Of a DNA stretch of 64,000 bases, positions 1 to 10,104 are shown piece by piece. Both the position numbers and the translations under genes were made by a program. Under the pieces are notes generated by a model. It was not told the DNA's origin. It did not search any database and was given only the letters and a program-made list of their open reading frames with translations. Location: positions 99,836 through 163,835 of the forward strand of contig NZ_JAAKEG010000003.1 in the NCBI RefSeq assembly GCF_011039075.1. Direction: 5' to 3'. The DNA comes from Adlercreutzia sp. ZJ304. Its GTDB lineage: Bacteria; Actinomycetota; Coriobacteriia; Coriobacteriales; Eggerthellaceae. Numbering within the stretch: the first letter of the stretch is position 1; every line of letters starts with the position of its first letter.

Positions 1-1
1 C

Positions 2-2059
2 ATGTTAGAAAAAGCGATGCTGCAAAAAACAAAGACTAATTCAGCTTTAAAGACAATGCTCTTTTTGGCAGTCTTGTGCGCATTCGTATTAGCAATAGCC
101 AATACAGGGCGTGCATTCGCTGCCGGCATAGATTATTCCGGCGATATGGGCATGCACATTACTGATTCCACCGAAAATACATTCACTGGAGAAGTAAGCG
201 TAGCAGCATCCGTCGGCATGAATATGTATATTACCGACTCTACTGAAAATACATTCACTGGAAGCGCAAGTGCAAAAACATCTACTAGCATGAATTTGTA
301 CGTTGTAGATTCCAGCACAGTCAGTCCAGTAATAAGCAATTATGAAGCCATAGAAACATCTACCAGTATGGGTATGTATGTTACCGACTCTACCAAAGAA
401 GGCGGCATGGCAGATGGCAATACAGGTGGCAAATACAACGAAGCTACGGGCGCATTTGAAAGCAACATGCAATTAGGTCTGTGGGTTACTAATAGTTTAC
501 TTAAGGATGACGGAACACCTAACACATCTACTACAGGGGAGTTGAATACAAACTTAGGTATTTGGGTAACGGATGGCACGCAGGTGCAGTCTTCTGATGC
601 GGTTCATGTTAGCTGGGATTTGGGCATTCCGAATGCGCAATGGGTTGATGGTACTAACAATATCAAGGTGCAAAATATAGAACTGGAAAATGGGCAGGGT
701 ACGCTTAGTGCTCCACCAATGGATATTAAAAATATATGTGGCTACTACTTGGCAGGTTGGAAAGTTAACGGCAGCAATTATGCGCAAAGTTTAAACAACA
801 TCACTCTTCAGCCGTTTGCTGACTATACGCTCGTAGCCGATTGGCAACCCCGTATTTACGAAATAACTATAGATGCGACAGGTAGTAGTGTCGACGATGA
901 TGCTTGGACGCAAACAAGCGGCACAAGCACATATACGGCAACTTTCACAGGACCGAATGAAAGCGTTACGCTGCCGCCTGTTGCGCAGCGAACAGGTTAT
1001 ACATTTAATGGTTGGGGAAATGCCCCTGCCAACAATGTAGTGAATGCTGCTGTAGTTGAAACTGATAGCACAGAAGTATCTGCAAATAGATTAAGTGCAT
1101 CATATTGTGTCAAGTGGGACGCAAACACCTATACAGTAAAGCTATACAACGATGACACATGCGACGAAAGTACGCTGCTAGCTACTAGCGATGCGCTTAG
1201 CTATGGCGATGGAGAAGACAGCAAAGTTACGCTGCTTTCAAACGACAACCTTGCCAACGACAAGAAGCCTTACGGATTTGCTTTAGTTGGCTGGCGCACG
1301 CTGCCACAAAATAGCAATCTTGTGGCAACCACTTACAACCCGAACGGGGATGCTGCCGATAAGCCTACAGTAAAAGCGCTGGTAGACAACGTAGCTGGTC
1401 CGGCTGAATCGGGCGGCGTAGTTACTGGCAACGATGCGTTTGATGAAGATGGAAAGCAACTAAAAACCGCACGATACATAAAGCTATATGCGGTATGGCA
1501 GCCCGTGTATAACATTGCTCTTCCGCTAACTAATGGCACAAATAGTCGTGTTGATATGACGCTAGATGTAACACTTCATCAAATTACGGCTACTTCGGCT
1601 AATGGGCAAAATAAGAAGCTGGTAGTGGAATCTCGCTCTCCGTTCGATGTGAATGTTCTGGCAAAGTCTATACCCGTGCGCGACAGCAGTAACAAATGCG
1701 TTATAGAGCAACTATTGTGGCCCAAGGACGACTCTACAGTTACGGTTGAAGATGCGCTGAAATTCCAGTATGCGGGTTCATATGTGGGAACTACTAACGC
1801 ATTTAATCAGCAATTCAACTTTGATGGCAGCACCAATACTCAGGTAGGAACCCTGACGGCCGCTTCTCAAAATGGCGAGAAACAAATGAGTGGCGACTTA
1901 ACACTTGTATTCCCGGCGAATGAATTCAACTACAAGACTGATGCCTTGGTAAGCGACTTACAGGTGGCAGATATTACTTGGACTGTGCAATACGCAGGTA
2001 CTGGGGCTATTAATCCCGGTAATACCTATGTATATAAATTGCCCGCAAGCGTGGGGTAA
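2..2059 (+). CDS. Locus A gene 1: secreted repeat protein with InlB-type repeats
   Basis: A hydrophobic signal segment at about residues 17-40 ends in GRAFA, so the protein is probably exported. Residues 49-193 hold six degenerate copies of a short strand-like motif of the form LGIxVxDS (for example MGMHITDST, LGIWVTDGT). Residues about 245-500 hold GW-containing repeats resembling the InlB B-repeat (Flg_new) family. The C-terminus (about 505-685) starts with a VYNIALPL segment that resembles the exported domain of the other locus members. There is no LPxTG or LAxTG tail. It is the paralogue of the gene at 34465-37026 and heads the same gene order. The ATG at base 2 lies at the window edge with no upstream sequence; ATG 17 is an alternative and the true 5' end could lie outside. 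Function unknown; an exposed structural protein is inferred. Confidence 0.8.
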   Translation: MLEKAMLQKTKTNSALKTMLFLAVLCAFVLAIANTGRAFAAGIDYSGDMGMHITDSTENTFTGEVSVAASVGMNMYITDSTENTFTGSASAKTSTSMNLYVVDSSTVSPVISNYEAIETSTSMGMYVTDSTKEGGMADGNTGGKYNEATGAFESNMQLGLWVTNSLLKDDGTPNTSTTGELNTNLGIWVTDGTQVQSSDAVHVSWDLGIPNAQWVDGTNNIKVQNIELENGQGTLSAPPMDIKNICGYYLAGWKVNGSNYAQSLNNITLQPFADYTLVADWQPRIYEITIDATGSSVDDDAWTQTSGTSTYTATFTGPNESVTLPPVAQRTGYTFNGWGNAPANNVVNAAVVETDSTEVSANRLSASYCVKWDANTYTVKLYNDDTCDESTLLATSDALSYGDGEDSKVTLLSNDNLANDKKPYGFALVGWRTLPQNSNLVATTYNPNGDAADKPTVKALVDNVAGPAESGGVVTGNDAFDEDGKQLKTARYIKLYAVWQPVYNIALPLTNGTNSRVDMTLDVTLHQITATSANGQNKKLVVESRSPFDVNVLAKSIPVRDSSNKCVIEQLLWPKDDSTVTVEDALKFQYAGSYVGTTNAFNQQFNFDGSTNTQVGTLTAASQNGEKQMSGDLTLVFPANEFNYKTDALVSDLQVADITWTVQYAGTGAINPGNTYVYKLPASVG

Positions 2060-2117
2060 ATCCGCTTTGTATTTCACAACATAAATCATTGACAGCAATC
2101 GATTTGAAAGAGAAAAA

Positions 2118-2768
2118 ATGACGAACTATCAAAACAGCCAACAAGATAAAAACACGCGACCGACTGGCTATAGCATGCGTACAGCGCAAAAGTCAGAGAG
2201 CGCTGCTGAAAACGACAAAAACAACAAGCGTTCTAGTGCGGAAAACAAGGCGCGACCGACTGCGCAAGGAGGCGGCAACAAGCGTACCATTTTCATAGTT
2301 ATAGCCTGCGTAATTATTGCGCTTGTTGTGTGGTTGTGCGTGTGGCTGTTTGCTTGCAACGGGAATAGTCTGTTCGATCCCAACGCACAAACCGGGCAAG
2401 CACCCTATAAAAGTGAAGAAGAAATGCAGGCTGAACTTGACCGCGTGGTCGAAGAGGGCATGTTCAATATTTCCATTGCTAGCGTAATTGAATTTGCTGA
2501 TGGTACTTCATCGGGCACAGCGTACATAGAGAACGTGCCGGGCAATCGTTACAACATGCAGGTAACTATAACCGACGACAACTCTGGGGATGTGTTGTAC
2601 GAGAGCGGCGTGCTACAGCCCAATCAGTTTATAGAAAGCATTGTTTTGGTAAAAGATTTAGAGGCGGGAACATATCCAGCAACTGCCACATTCACGGCGC
2701 TTGACCCCACAACATATGACCAAGTGGGTCAGGCTGCCGCAAAGATAACGCTGAACGTGGCGGGTTAA
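2118..2768 (+). CDS. Locus A gene 2: single-pass membrane accessory protein
   Basis: This 216-aa protein has a polar, basic N-terminus (1-55), one membrane span (about 57-80) and an extracytoplasmic C-terminal domain (about 95-216), giving an N-in, C-out topology. The outer domain contains MFNISIAS, GTSSGTAYIENVPGN and YESGVLQPNQ, and looks like an all-beta Ig-like fold. It is nearly the same in the gene at 37076-37663, including the WLFACNGNSLFDP segment after the membrane span, and is related to the second accessory genes of both loci. The ribosome-binding site is a weak AAAGAG 7 bases upstream. The gene lies between the repeat protein and the secreted subunit, suggesting a role in tethering or assembling them. 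No characterised family is recognised with confidence. Confidence 0.8.
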   Translation: MTNYQNSQQDKNTRPTGYSMRTAQKSESAAENDKNNKRSSAENKARPTAQGGGNKRTIFIVIACVIIALVVWLCVWLFACNGNSLFDPNAQTGQAPYKSEEEMQAELDRVVEEGMFNISIASVIEFADGTSSGTAYIENVPGNRYNMQVTITDDNSGDVLYESGVLQPNQFIESIVLVKDLEAGTYPATATFTALDPTTYDQVGQAAAKITLNVAG

Positions 2769-2785
2769 TCAAGAAAGTCAAAGTA

Positions 2786-2856
2786 GTTAAGGCGGTGGCG
2801 GTGTGTTCACAAAGTGAGAACTGTAGAGCGACCGAGCATTTCACCACTGCCTTAAC
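2786..2856 (+). promoter_or_regulatory. Long intercistronic stem-loop before the secreted subunit
   Basis: The arms 2786-2798 and 2844-2856 pair over 13 bp with one G-U wobble, enclosing a loop of about 45 nt. No T-run follows, so it is not an obvious terminator. It sits between accessory gene 2 and the secreted subunit gene. A different, shorter hairpin lies at the matching position in locus B. mRNA processing or stabilisation favouring the downstream gene is a possible role (inference). Confidence 0.5.
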
Positions 2857-2919
2857 GGATAAGACAAGAGGTATCAAGCGGATAAATAGGGAAATCCGCT
2901 CGTACATAAGCAGGACGAA

Positions 2920-2949
2920 ATGGCTGATAACTAAAGGAGGAAAAGCCAT
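2920..2949 (+). promoter_or_regulatory. Ribosome-binding site presented in a small hairpin
   Basis: ATGGCT at 2920-2925 can pair with AGCCAT at 2944-2949, which includes the A and T of the start codon, leaving the strong AAAGGAGG in the loop. The same arrangement and the same AGGAGGAAAAGCCATG string occur before the locus B subunit gene at 37733-37764. This site decides the start at 2948 rather than the in-frame GTG at 2795. Confidence 0.55.
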
Positions 2950-3718
2950 GAAAAAGACTAGTAAGTTATTGGGTGCTATAGGGCTTAGCGCTGCGCTTGC
3001 TATCGGGACAGCGGTGCCAGCATTTGCTGCTACCACACAATGGACAGATGCCGGCAACAATGATGAAACTAAAGCATTGGGATCACTTGTTGAGGATGGA
3101 ACTAAAGGGGAAATTGCTGATGGTTCTAACAGTTCTACTAAAGTTCATATCGGCACAAATATTTCGCAACTTAGTGTGCAAGTGCCCATTAAGCTATATT
3201 TGGCAACCGAATCGGCTGGCGGTGCTCTTATAGCGCCTTCCGCTGGAACGTATACGATTAAGAACTATACGACGACTGCTAATATTTTCGTAACCAAGGT
3301 GCAATGCGACTATAGCACGGGTAATGAAGCTGGTAAAGATTGGCTACTAGTTGAGGATGGCGCTCTTGTAGGTGCTGGTGTTGCAGCTGCAGACGCAACG
3401 CATGCGAACCTAAAGGTAGACATGGCTGCGAAACAACCATATAACGCTTCCGGCGATAAGTTGGCATCATCTAGCGCTCTTGGAAATTGGACTCTTTCTG
3501 CTGACACTACAGATAACAAGAATGTTAAAGATCTTTCTGCTGGTAATGGATGGGTTATTTACAAAGCCAAGGATGCCAGTACTCCCTGTGATATAGAAAT
3601 TGACTTTTCAGGTCAAAGTTCAGTCGTGAAGGCTCCTGAGGGCTTCAACAGCACGGCTGGTGCAGATGGTAACAACGCATTCAACCTGACCTATACCATT
3701 AGCGCATCTAACGCGTAA
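2948..3718 (+). CDS. Locus A gene 3: secreted subunit protein
   Basis: The protein is 256 aa with a clean signal peptide (MKKTSKLLGAIG to VPAFA, cleavage near residue 27). The start at 2948 is set by a strong AAAGGAGG and by alignment with the locus B gene, whose leader is almost identical. The mature part contains LSVQVPIKLYLAT followed by GGALIAPSAGTYTIKN and then NIFVTKVQ, a beta-rich pattern shared with the locus B subunit (MLPLEMTVAA, GGPIICPSAGTYAIQN). There is no anchor motif. The strong ribosome-binding site suggests it is the most highly expressed product of the operon, perhaps a polymer or coat subunit. This is inference; outside the leader and the PSAGTY core the two paralogues have diverged widely. 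Confidence 0.8.
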   Translation: MKKTSKLLGAIGLSAALAIGTAVPAFAATTQWTDAGNNDETKALGSLVEDGTKGEIADGSNSSTKVHIGTNISQLSVQVPIKLYLATESAGGALIAPSAGTYTIKNYTTTANIFVTKVQCDYSTGNEAGKDWLLVEDGALVGAGVAAADATHANLKVDMAAKQPYNASGDKLASSSALGNWTLSADTTDNKNVKDLSAGNGWVIYKAKDASTPCDIEIDFSGQSSVVKAPEGFNSTAGADGNNAFNLTYTISASNA

Positions 3719-3735
3719 GAAAGACAGGCATCCGT

Positions 3736-4506
3736 ATGACGAATCGCGATCAGCATAACCCGATCTTCCGGGACGATACTTATCAGCAACAGGCAAATGC
3801 CAATCGCGTTCGTACGTACGGAATGAATGAAAGGGCTGTGCCGCCGAATGCGCCCAACGCGTCAACTGCGCCGTACGCGCCAAATGCGGCGCAAATGCAA
3901 ACGCAAGCGCAAGCGCAATACGCACAATACGCGGCGGCGCAGCCCGGATATTCAAGCAATGCGTATCGTCCGCCTGTTACAAGTCAGCCGTCGCAAGCGT
4001 CCAAGCGCAAACGTGGCGCAGGGTTTTGGGTGGGCATTGTCGTAGCAATTTTGGCGCTAATTGCAGCTGCCATTCTTGCTTACTTCATGCTGTTTGGCGG
4101 CGATGGTCGTGGGGCCCGTAGTGGCACTGCTGGTCAACTAGAAGGCAAAACGCCCGAAGAAGTGCAGGCTGAAATAGACCGCGTAGTAGAAGAAGGTATG
4201 TTCAATATAAGCATTGCTAGTGTGGTGGAATTTCAAGACGGTACAAGCGAAGGCGAATTCAAAATAGAAAATGTGCCCAACAATCCGTACCTAATGCGGG
4301 TAGTAATTACGCGAGAAGATACGGGCGAGCAAGTGTATGAGACGGGCATTATCGAGCAAAACTTTCATATTCAAAGCGATAAGCTGGATGTGGATTTGGC
4401 GAAAGGGCAATACCCCTGTGTAGCCACTTTCTATGCACTAGACCCCGAAACTGAGGAAGAAGTAGGGTCGGCTGCTGCTCAGATAACAATAAATGTGCTT
4501 GGGTAA
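3736..4506 (+). CDS. Locus A gene 4: second single-pass membrane accessory protein
   Basis: 256 aa. The cytoplasmic N-terminus (1-92) is low-complexity and rich in Ala, Gln, Asn, Pro and Tyr. One membrane span follows a KRKRG stop at about 96-120. The outer domain (about 130-256) carries GQLEGK, then MFNISIAS, IENVPNNPYLMRV and YETGIIEQN, so it is the same fold as gene 2 of this locus. It starts 17 bases after the subunit gene and is followed 32 bases later by the giant wall protein, so translational coupling in one operon is likely. Its closest relative in the window is at 38515-39324. Proposed role: membrane tether or assembly factor (inference). Confidence 0.8.
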   Translation: MTNRDQHNPIFRDDTYQQQANANRVRTYGMNERAVPPNAPNASTAPYAPNAAQMQTQAQAQYAQYAAAQPGYSSNAYRPPVTSQPSQASKRKRGAGFWVGIVVAILALIAAAILAYFMLFGGDGRGARSGTAGQLEGKTPEEVQAEIDRVVEEGMFNISIASVVEFQDGTSEGEFKIENVPNNPYLMRVVITREDTGEQVYETGIIEQNFHIQSDKLDVDLAKGQYPCVATFYALDPETEEEVGSAAAQITINVLG

Positions 4507-4538
4507 AAGTAAGGGAACTGGGAAATAAGGGACTTGCC

Positions 4539-7500
4539 ATGAAATCATTGAAACACAAAATTTTGGCATGCATATTGGCAACAGTTTTAGCATTTGGGAT
4601 GTGTCCTACTGCGGCATTTGCGGCTAATACAAACGGGCAATCTGAGCGTTCGGGTGCCGTTGAGCCAAATGTGCCTACAGTTGTAGATCCGGATGCACCA
4701 AACGTTACTACTGAGGGTGGTACGGGCACAACTGACGTATATATACTTACCGACCAAACGGTTGACCCTAGCACTTTTGCCATAGCGGAGCATACTGCGA
4801 ATCCCGTACAAAAGTCAGAGGTAAAAAGCGGTGCTGTTAATAGCCTGTGGGTGAATACTCAAAATGGCAAAAGTCCTTACACAGCAAAATGGGAGCGTAT
4901 ATATAGCGCCGACGAAAACTTCAGTATTAACGATTCGTCTTGGCAGGCGGGTACGTCCGGTTATGCGTTGCTTTCGGAAAGTGAAGTGCAGCCGCAAAAT
5001 GTTCCTGCAGGTCAGCAGGGCGATGCGAAGTTTGGTTGGGCTATCGCTATGGACGATTTTCCCAATGATGGCGTTTACTACTATCGCGTTACTGTAACCG
5101 ACAGTACTGGCAGCGCCAATGCGCAGTCTTACACGTTCAAGGTGAATTTTGTAGATCAGTATCATGGGGGCACTATCGAAGATGGTGACGAAAACCCTTC
5201 TATTTGGCAAGTTAGCGGCTATGAATTCAACGATGCTAGTATGGTTGCACAGCTGCCCAGTGGCAGCATTCACAAAAGGACATGGCTTGAATATGCGCAG
5301 CTAACCAATTCTGCTGATTCCGATTTTTCAGCCATTTATTCAGCTGCTGCCGCGCAGGATGAGACAACACTTGGTGTTTGGCAATTGATGATAGATGGTG
5401 ATGAAAACATCCCAAGCGACGAAGCGCTTTACATAGATGATGTTTTGGTCACTATGCACGTTCCGGAAGAGATGATAAATGACGGCAATTATTCTGTATG
5501 GTGGAAATACGGCGACACGTTAACTCAAATAAACAGTGCACCCTTGTCTAATTCCAAACAACCGCAGGTTGGTAGTCTGAAAATTAATCATGGCGAAAAT
5601 GGCGACACGATAACTTTTCTGATAAGTGGTACTGGCGCCAAGCTTGGCACATTTGGCATTTCGAAAGATGTGCCGCAAGAGGTAAAGCAGTTCACCATAA
5701 CACCCAAGGTTAGCGATTCTACGGGTGGTCAGGTAATTCCAGCACAGGCGCAAACCTTTACTGAAGGCGACGGCGTGGCACGCACGTTCGTCTTCCAATC
5801 GTACGAGGACTGGGAGGTGGATAATGTTGTGCTACAGCGTAAATCTGGCGCACCTATTGTTGTTCCAAAAGCTGGTAGCGATGCTGTTGTGAATCCTGAG
5901 GTGGGTGAGTGGAGTGGCAATACTTATACAATTCCCGATTCTTGGACCGACGACGCAACGCTTACAGTAACGTTTGCGCAGACATCAAACGTTAATCCGC
6001 CTACAGACGAAGATGGTAACGAAGAAACGCTAAGCGCAGATGTTTCTGCAGGTGCTAATGGCGCTGTGTTCGTGGGTGAGAAAAAGGCTGCCAATAAGGT
6101 TAGCGAAAATACTTCAGCGCAGTTTGCTACTTCTTACAGTAATACCAGCGACAAATTTCAGCTGAAAGTAAACGAGGCAATCCAGTTGTTCTTCGAGCCC
6201 GCTACAGTAGGAACTGCGTATCGTGCAAAAACCGTAAAGATAAAACCGCATGCCAGTGCCGATTCGGAATACGTTTCCTATGCTGTTAGCGGCGATTCTT
6301 TCACTACTCCTAAGCTGCAATCCAGCATAGATATATATGTAGAATTCGAAGAGTACCTTGGTGGCGGCGAAGTTCGACACAATGTTGCAGCGGTGGTTGA
6401 TGCTGCTAGTCCTGCCAATAGCGGTAGCGTTGTTATTGAGGGCACCACTAGTTCTACGGGTACTGTGTTAGATGCGCAAGGCGTTACATTTGTGGCTACG
6501 GCACTTCCCGGTTTTCAGCTTGCTAGTGCTGCTATTGTAGATAATGCGGACAACCAGTTAACGGATATGACTGATGCTGTGCGGTCTGCGCAGACGACGG
6601 CAGCAGGAACGCAATATACGCTTCGCGTAGCACCAGTTTTAAGCGATTTGCGTGTTAGCTTTACGTTTGAGCCGGCACCTATTTCGGTATTTTTCGACGT
6701 GCCAGATGGGGCGGGTATAGATGTATTGGGGCAGCCTGAATTCGACAAAGACGGAAATCCTGTCGTAAGGCAAGATGGCAGTCCTATCGAATTTGCGGTT
6801 ACGCCGGATGCAAGCCATGATGTGTTATCTGTTTCTATGGGCGGCAACACGCTTTCTCCTACGAGCATGCAACATAATGACAACGGCATTCCCGTGTATA
6901 TCTATCGCATTATTTTTGAAGATGCTCAGCGTGGCAATACTGTTAATGTGGTGCTTTCTCAGGTCGTAGTGGAAGACCCTACAAGTCCAGATGTTCCTGT
7001 TGGTGAAGACACATCAGATAAAACTATAACTGCCCGTACTGAAGGCGGCGGTAAAGCGTTGCCTGCAAGTGCAACTGTGGAATATAACGGATCGGCTACT
7101 ATAGATTTCATGCCTGATGAAGGCAATAAACTAGTTGCTATTCGTGTCGTAAAGTACGACAGTCATGGCAACGAAATATCAAATAAACGTTTCGAGTGGC
7201 AAACACCCAGTTACACTGTTTCCGAAATAAGGGGCAACATTGATGTGGTTGCTTACTTCGAACCGAAGGATGCGGAAGATGGCTCTTCCGATTGGGCTGA
7301 CCAGATAGGTAGCTATACGGTTAGCGTGCAGGCAAGCGCTGGTGGTGTGGTGAAGCCCGAAAGCGATGTTGCGGGCACTCATCAAGTTAGAATTAATGAA
7401 GGCAGTTGGCGCACGTTTACGTTCACTCCGGATGCCGGCATGGAAGTGGGCGATGTTTTCTTAATAGATTCTTCCGGTAATAGTAAGTTGGTGGCTAGCG

Positions 7501-9968
7501 GTCAGACTAGCTATCAACTGAAGCCTGCGGGTGATTGCACGCTTCAGGTGAATTTTGTTGCTGCGGCTGCTGGCGAAAGTGGTGCTAGTGGTAATGCGCG
7601 CGCTGAGGTAGAGTCGGCTGTTCAGGTGTTTATCCAAACCGACAACACTTTCCTAGAAACAACTTTAGAAAACTGGGAAGACATTTTATCGGTTGACCCT
7701 ATGTCAAAGTCTGTAAAAATGGGTGACTCTGCTAGCTTTATAGTTAGGATTAATCGCACAAAAGGGTACGTTTTTAAGGGCATAACTGCTGAAAGTGACG
7801 GACTTGCTGTAGATGTAAGTTTTCGACCTATCGTCGATGGCGAAGTTTTAGATACCGAGTACGTTTATAGCGCTGCGTCTCAGATGCGGTTGGTAAGAAA
7901 TATGGCTAGGCAGGCTACAGCGCAGGCAATAGAAGATTACGAGGCGTATCTAGTAACTATTAAAACCGTAAATGCAAAAACTACTATGTCGCTAAAGCTG
8001 CAAAGCGAAGAAGATTACACCAATCAAACTGGTGTCTCAGCGGAAACAATCTCTTCGGGATTAACCAATAATATTTATATACAGTCCACAGGAGACGGTA
8101 TTGTGGGCGTGTTTGATGCTAGTGGTGCACAACTAACAAATATTCCAATGGTGTCAGGCTATGTTGAGCGAATAAGCGTTACTCCTAATCGTGGTGCTTA
8201 TGTTAAGAAAGCGCTGCTATTTACTGGTAATGGTGTATCCACGGCAACAACTATTGAACAGCTAAGTAGCTTGCCAGATGTAAGCATGGACGATGTTACT
8301 AATATGGCGCGTGGTGGTACGGTTAGCATACTTGGCGGCAATCAAGATACGCGGTTGGTTGTGGAATTTGCTCATACCGATGTTGTTGATGGTGTTGCGG
8401 TGAATGTACTGAATTCTGCTGCGTCTGATGTATCGGTAGATGGCGCGAAGTATAAAACTTATACGTCCACATTCACGAAAGCTGATGGCTCTGTGCAGAA
8501 TGTACGTTTCTACATGACACCAAATGCTTCCGAAGGTTTTCCGCGCAATGTTGCGCAAAATTTCACCTTCCGTATTATCGACAAACAAGTGGGCACGTAC
8601 GCCATAGATACACTAATTTTGAATGGCGAGACTGCTAGCGTTACCCATGGAGCCGATTATGTTCAGCTTCCGATGGACGGCGATAGTAATCTTTTGCTGA
8701 CTTTCCGTGAACTTGGCGAAGACGAGACACCAATAACTACAGATGTGCGCTACAAAATGAATGTGGAGCAGCCGACGGGTGCAGTTATTGCTCCTAGTAC
8801 GCATGAGGTAGCGCTGGGTGCGTCGCCGGTGTTTCAGATAACGCCTGTAGATACAGGGAATAACCCCATTCAGAATGTAATCGAAGCAGTGTTGCTGGAT
8901 GGGCATTATGTTTACCCGCAATACGATTCTTCCTATTTCGATTACGATTCAATTACGGGCGTATATGCGGTAAAAGAAACTGGCGAAAAGTTTATTTACG
9001 ATGCCGGTGCTAGCAAGTTGTCGCTTCTTGAGGTTAGTGGCTCGCATAGCGTGGCGGCTGAAGTATTTCGCGCTGTTGGTGTGTTGGTGGACTACGAAGC
9101 TGAAGCCGAAAACGGTTTGGTAGTGCCAAATGGCGAGGTATGGTGGCCTGTAGACGATGAAGATGTACCACAAAGTTTGCGTTTATATGTAGCTCCAAGA
9201 AATGGATACGCGCTGAAATCTTTTACTGTAAACAATATTGAGCGCACTCCATTTGAAGCAGAAGAGGCAAACGATGCTATAGCGAATTGGCAGCCTAAAG
9301 AATTACGTCCTATGGCGGCATATGGGGTGGCTAAACAAGTTAGTAATACAGCACATGTAGGTTATGTAGCTTCTGAGAGCGCTTCGCTTATAAATACTGT
9401 ACGCGAACTGGTATCTGTTGATACGGCATATGCCGATGAGGTGGTTTACGGGGCTGGTCTTGCATATGATTTAACGCGCGACGATTTTCCAACGGAAAAA
9501 TATGTGAAAGTTGCTGCGAAATTTGAGCTACCTCAGCATCAGAGTACGTTTGACGTCAATGTGGAAGTGGTAGGCGGAGATAGTGGTCACGGTAGCATTC
9601 AGTTAAGTTCAAGCAGACTAGTTAGCCAAGCTACTTTTAATGTTAAGGCGGGCGATTCTCAATCTATAAAATTTGCTCCAAATGTAGGTTATATAATTGC
9701 CGAGCTTACAGATAATGGAATAGACGTTACTGCCAATGTGCGCGATTTTGTATATACGCTTGCTCATGTTTCTGAGCGGCACGATATTAAGGTTACATTC
9801 AAGCGCGTATTAGGACCGGCTATGGGTACAGATCGCGCGGTAAAGCAGCTAGCGTCGCTAGCAAAGACAGGCGACTTAAATGCGCCAGCATTAACGCTTT
9901 TGCTAGGTATTGCTTGTGCGGCTGTGGGCGTAGCTATTTTCTCTTCGAGCCGTCGAAAACGTTGCTAG
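4539..9968 (+). CDS. Locus A gene 5: giant LAKTG cell-wall protein
   Basis: The 1809-aa protein has a signal peptide ending in AAFA near residue 28 and a C-terminal sorting-type tail: LAKTG at about 1774, a hydrophobic segment (LLLGIACAAVGVAIF) and a basic end SSSRRKRC. LAxTG is the motif recognised by class E sortases in actinobacteria (established knowledge); no sortase lies in the window. The long middle is a series of beta-rich modules with patterns such as VSAGANGAVFVGE and SVQASAGGVVKPESD, resembling divergent InlB-type bacterial repeats. N- and C-termini align with the locus B giant (39459-43142). The ribosome-binding site is AAGGGA. It is probably the wall-anchored stalk or base of the surface structure (inference). 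Confidence 0.85.
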   Translation: MKSLKHKILACILATVLAFGMCPTAAFAANTNGQSERSGAVEPNVPTVVDPDAPNVTTEGGTGTTDVYILTDQTVDPSTFAIAEHTANPVQKSEVKSGAVNSLWVNTQNGKSPYTAKWERIYSADENFSINDSSWQAGTSGYALLSESEVQPQNVPAGQQGDAKFGWAIAMDDFPNDGVYYYRVTVTDSTGSANAQSYTFKVNFVDQYHGGTIEDGDENPSIWQVSGYEFNDASMVAQLPSGSIHKRTWLEYAQLTNSADSDFSAIYSAAAAQDETTLGVWQLMIDGDENIPSDEALYIDDVLVTMHVPEEMINDGNYSVWWKYGDTLTQINSAPLSNSKQPQVGSLKINHGENGDTITFLISGTGAKLGTFGISKDVPQEVKQFTITPKVSDSTGGQVIPAQAQTFTEGDGVARTFVFQSYEDWEVDNVVLQRKSGAPIVVPKAGSDAVVNPEVGEWSGNTYTIPDSWTDDATLTVTFAQTSNVNPPTDEDGNEETLSADVSAGANGAVFVGEKKAANKVSENTSAQFATSYSNTSDKFQLKVNEAIQLFFEPATVGTAYRAKTVKIKPHASADSEYVSYAVSGDSFTTPKLQSSIDIYVEFEEYLGGGEVRHNVAAVVDAASPANSGSVVIEGTTSSTGTVLDAQGVTFVATALPGFQLASAAIVDNADNQLTDMTDAVRSAQTTAAGTQYTLRVAPVLSDLRVSFTFEPAPISVFFDVPDGAGIDVLGQPEFDKDGNPVVRQDGSPIEFAVTPDASHDVLSVSMGGNTLSPTSMQHNDNGIPVYIYRIIFEDAQRGNTVNVVLSQVVVEDPTSPDVPVGEDTSDKTITARTEGGGKALPASATVEYNGSATIDFMPDEGNKLVAIRVVKYDSHGNEISNKRFEWQTPSYTVSEIRGNIDVVAYFEPKDAEDGSSDWADQIGSYTVSVQASAGGVVKPESDVAGTHQVRINEGSWRTFTFTPDAGMEVGDVFLIDSSGNSKLVASGQTSYQLKPAGDCTLQVNFVAAAAGESGASGNARAEVESAVQVFIQTDNTFLETTLENWEDILSVDPMSKSVKMGDSASFIVRINRTKGYVFKGITAESDGLAVDVSFRPIVDGEVLDTEYVYSAASQMRLVRNMARQATAQAIEDYEAYLVTIKTVNAKTTMSLKLQSEEDYTNQTGVSAETISSGLTNNIYIQSTGDGIVGVFDASGAQLTNIPMVSGYVERISVTPNRGAYVKKALLFTGNGVSTATTIEQLSSLPDVSMDDVTNMARGGTVSILGGNQDTRLVVEFAHTDVVDGVAVNVLNSAASDVSVDGAKYKTYTSTFTKADGSVQNVRFYMTPNASEGFPRNVAQNFTFRIIDKQVGTYAIDTLILNGETASVTHGADYVQLPMDGDSNLLLTFRELGEDETPITTDVRYKMNVEQPTGAVIAPSTHEVALGASPVFQITPVDTGNNPIQNVIEAVLLDGHYVYPQYDSSYFDYDSITGVYAVKETGEKFIYDAGASKLSLLEVSGSHSVAAEVFRAVGVLVDYEAEAENGLVVPNGEVWWPVDDEDVPQSLRLYVAPRNGYALKSFTVNNIERTPFEAEEANDAIANWQPKELRPMAAYGVAKQVSNTAHVGYVASESASLINTVRELVSVDTAYADEVVYGAGLAYDLTRDDFPTEKYVKVAAKFELPQHQSTFDVNVEVVGGDSGHGSIQLSSSRLVSQATFNVKAGDSQSIKFAPNVGYIIAELTDNGIDVTANVRDFVYTLAHVSERHDIKVTFKRVLGPAMGTDRAVKQLASLAKTGDLNAPALTLLLGIACAAVGVAIFSSSRRKRC

Positions 9969-10104
9969 AATATGCCAAAGCATCCTATTCATAGCATGCA
10001 ATTACATATTAACTTCGTATAGATTTCCGCTTTTTTCGTAGTGTTAGTTTTGTTCGTTTACAATTAGCTGAACTGCGTGAAGATTTATCCGTTTAGGGAT
10101 GCTA

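Noticed and set aside
4587..5273. Minus-strand frames inside the giant wall-protein genes
   Set aside because: Long coding regions produce many antisense frames; none has a ribosome-binding site or family match.
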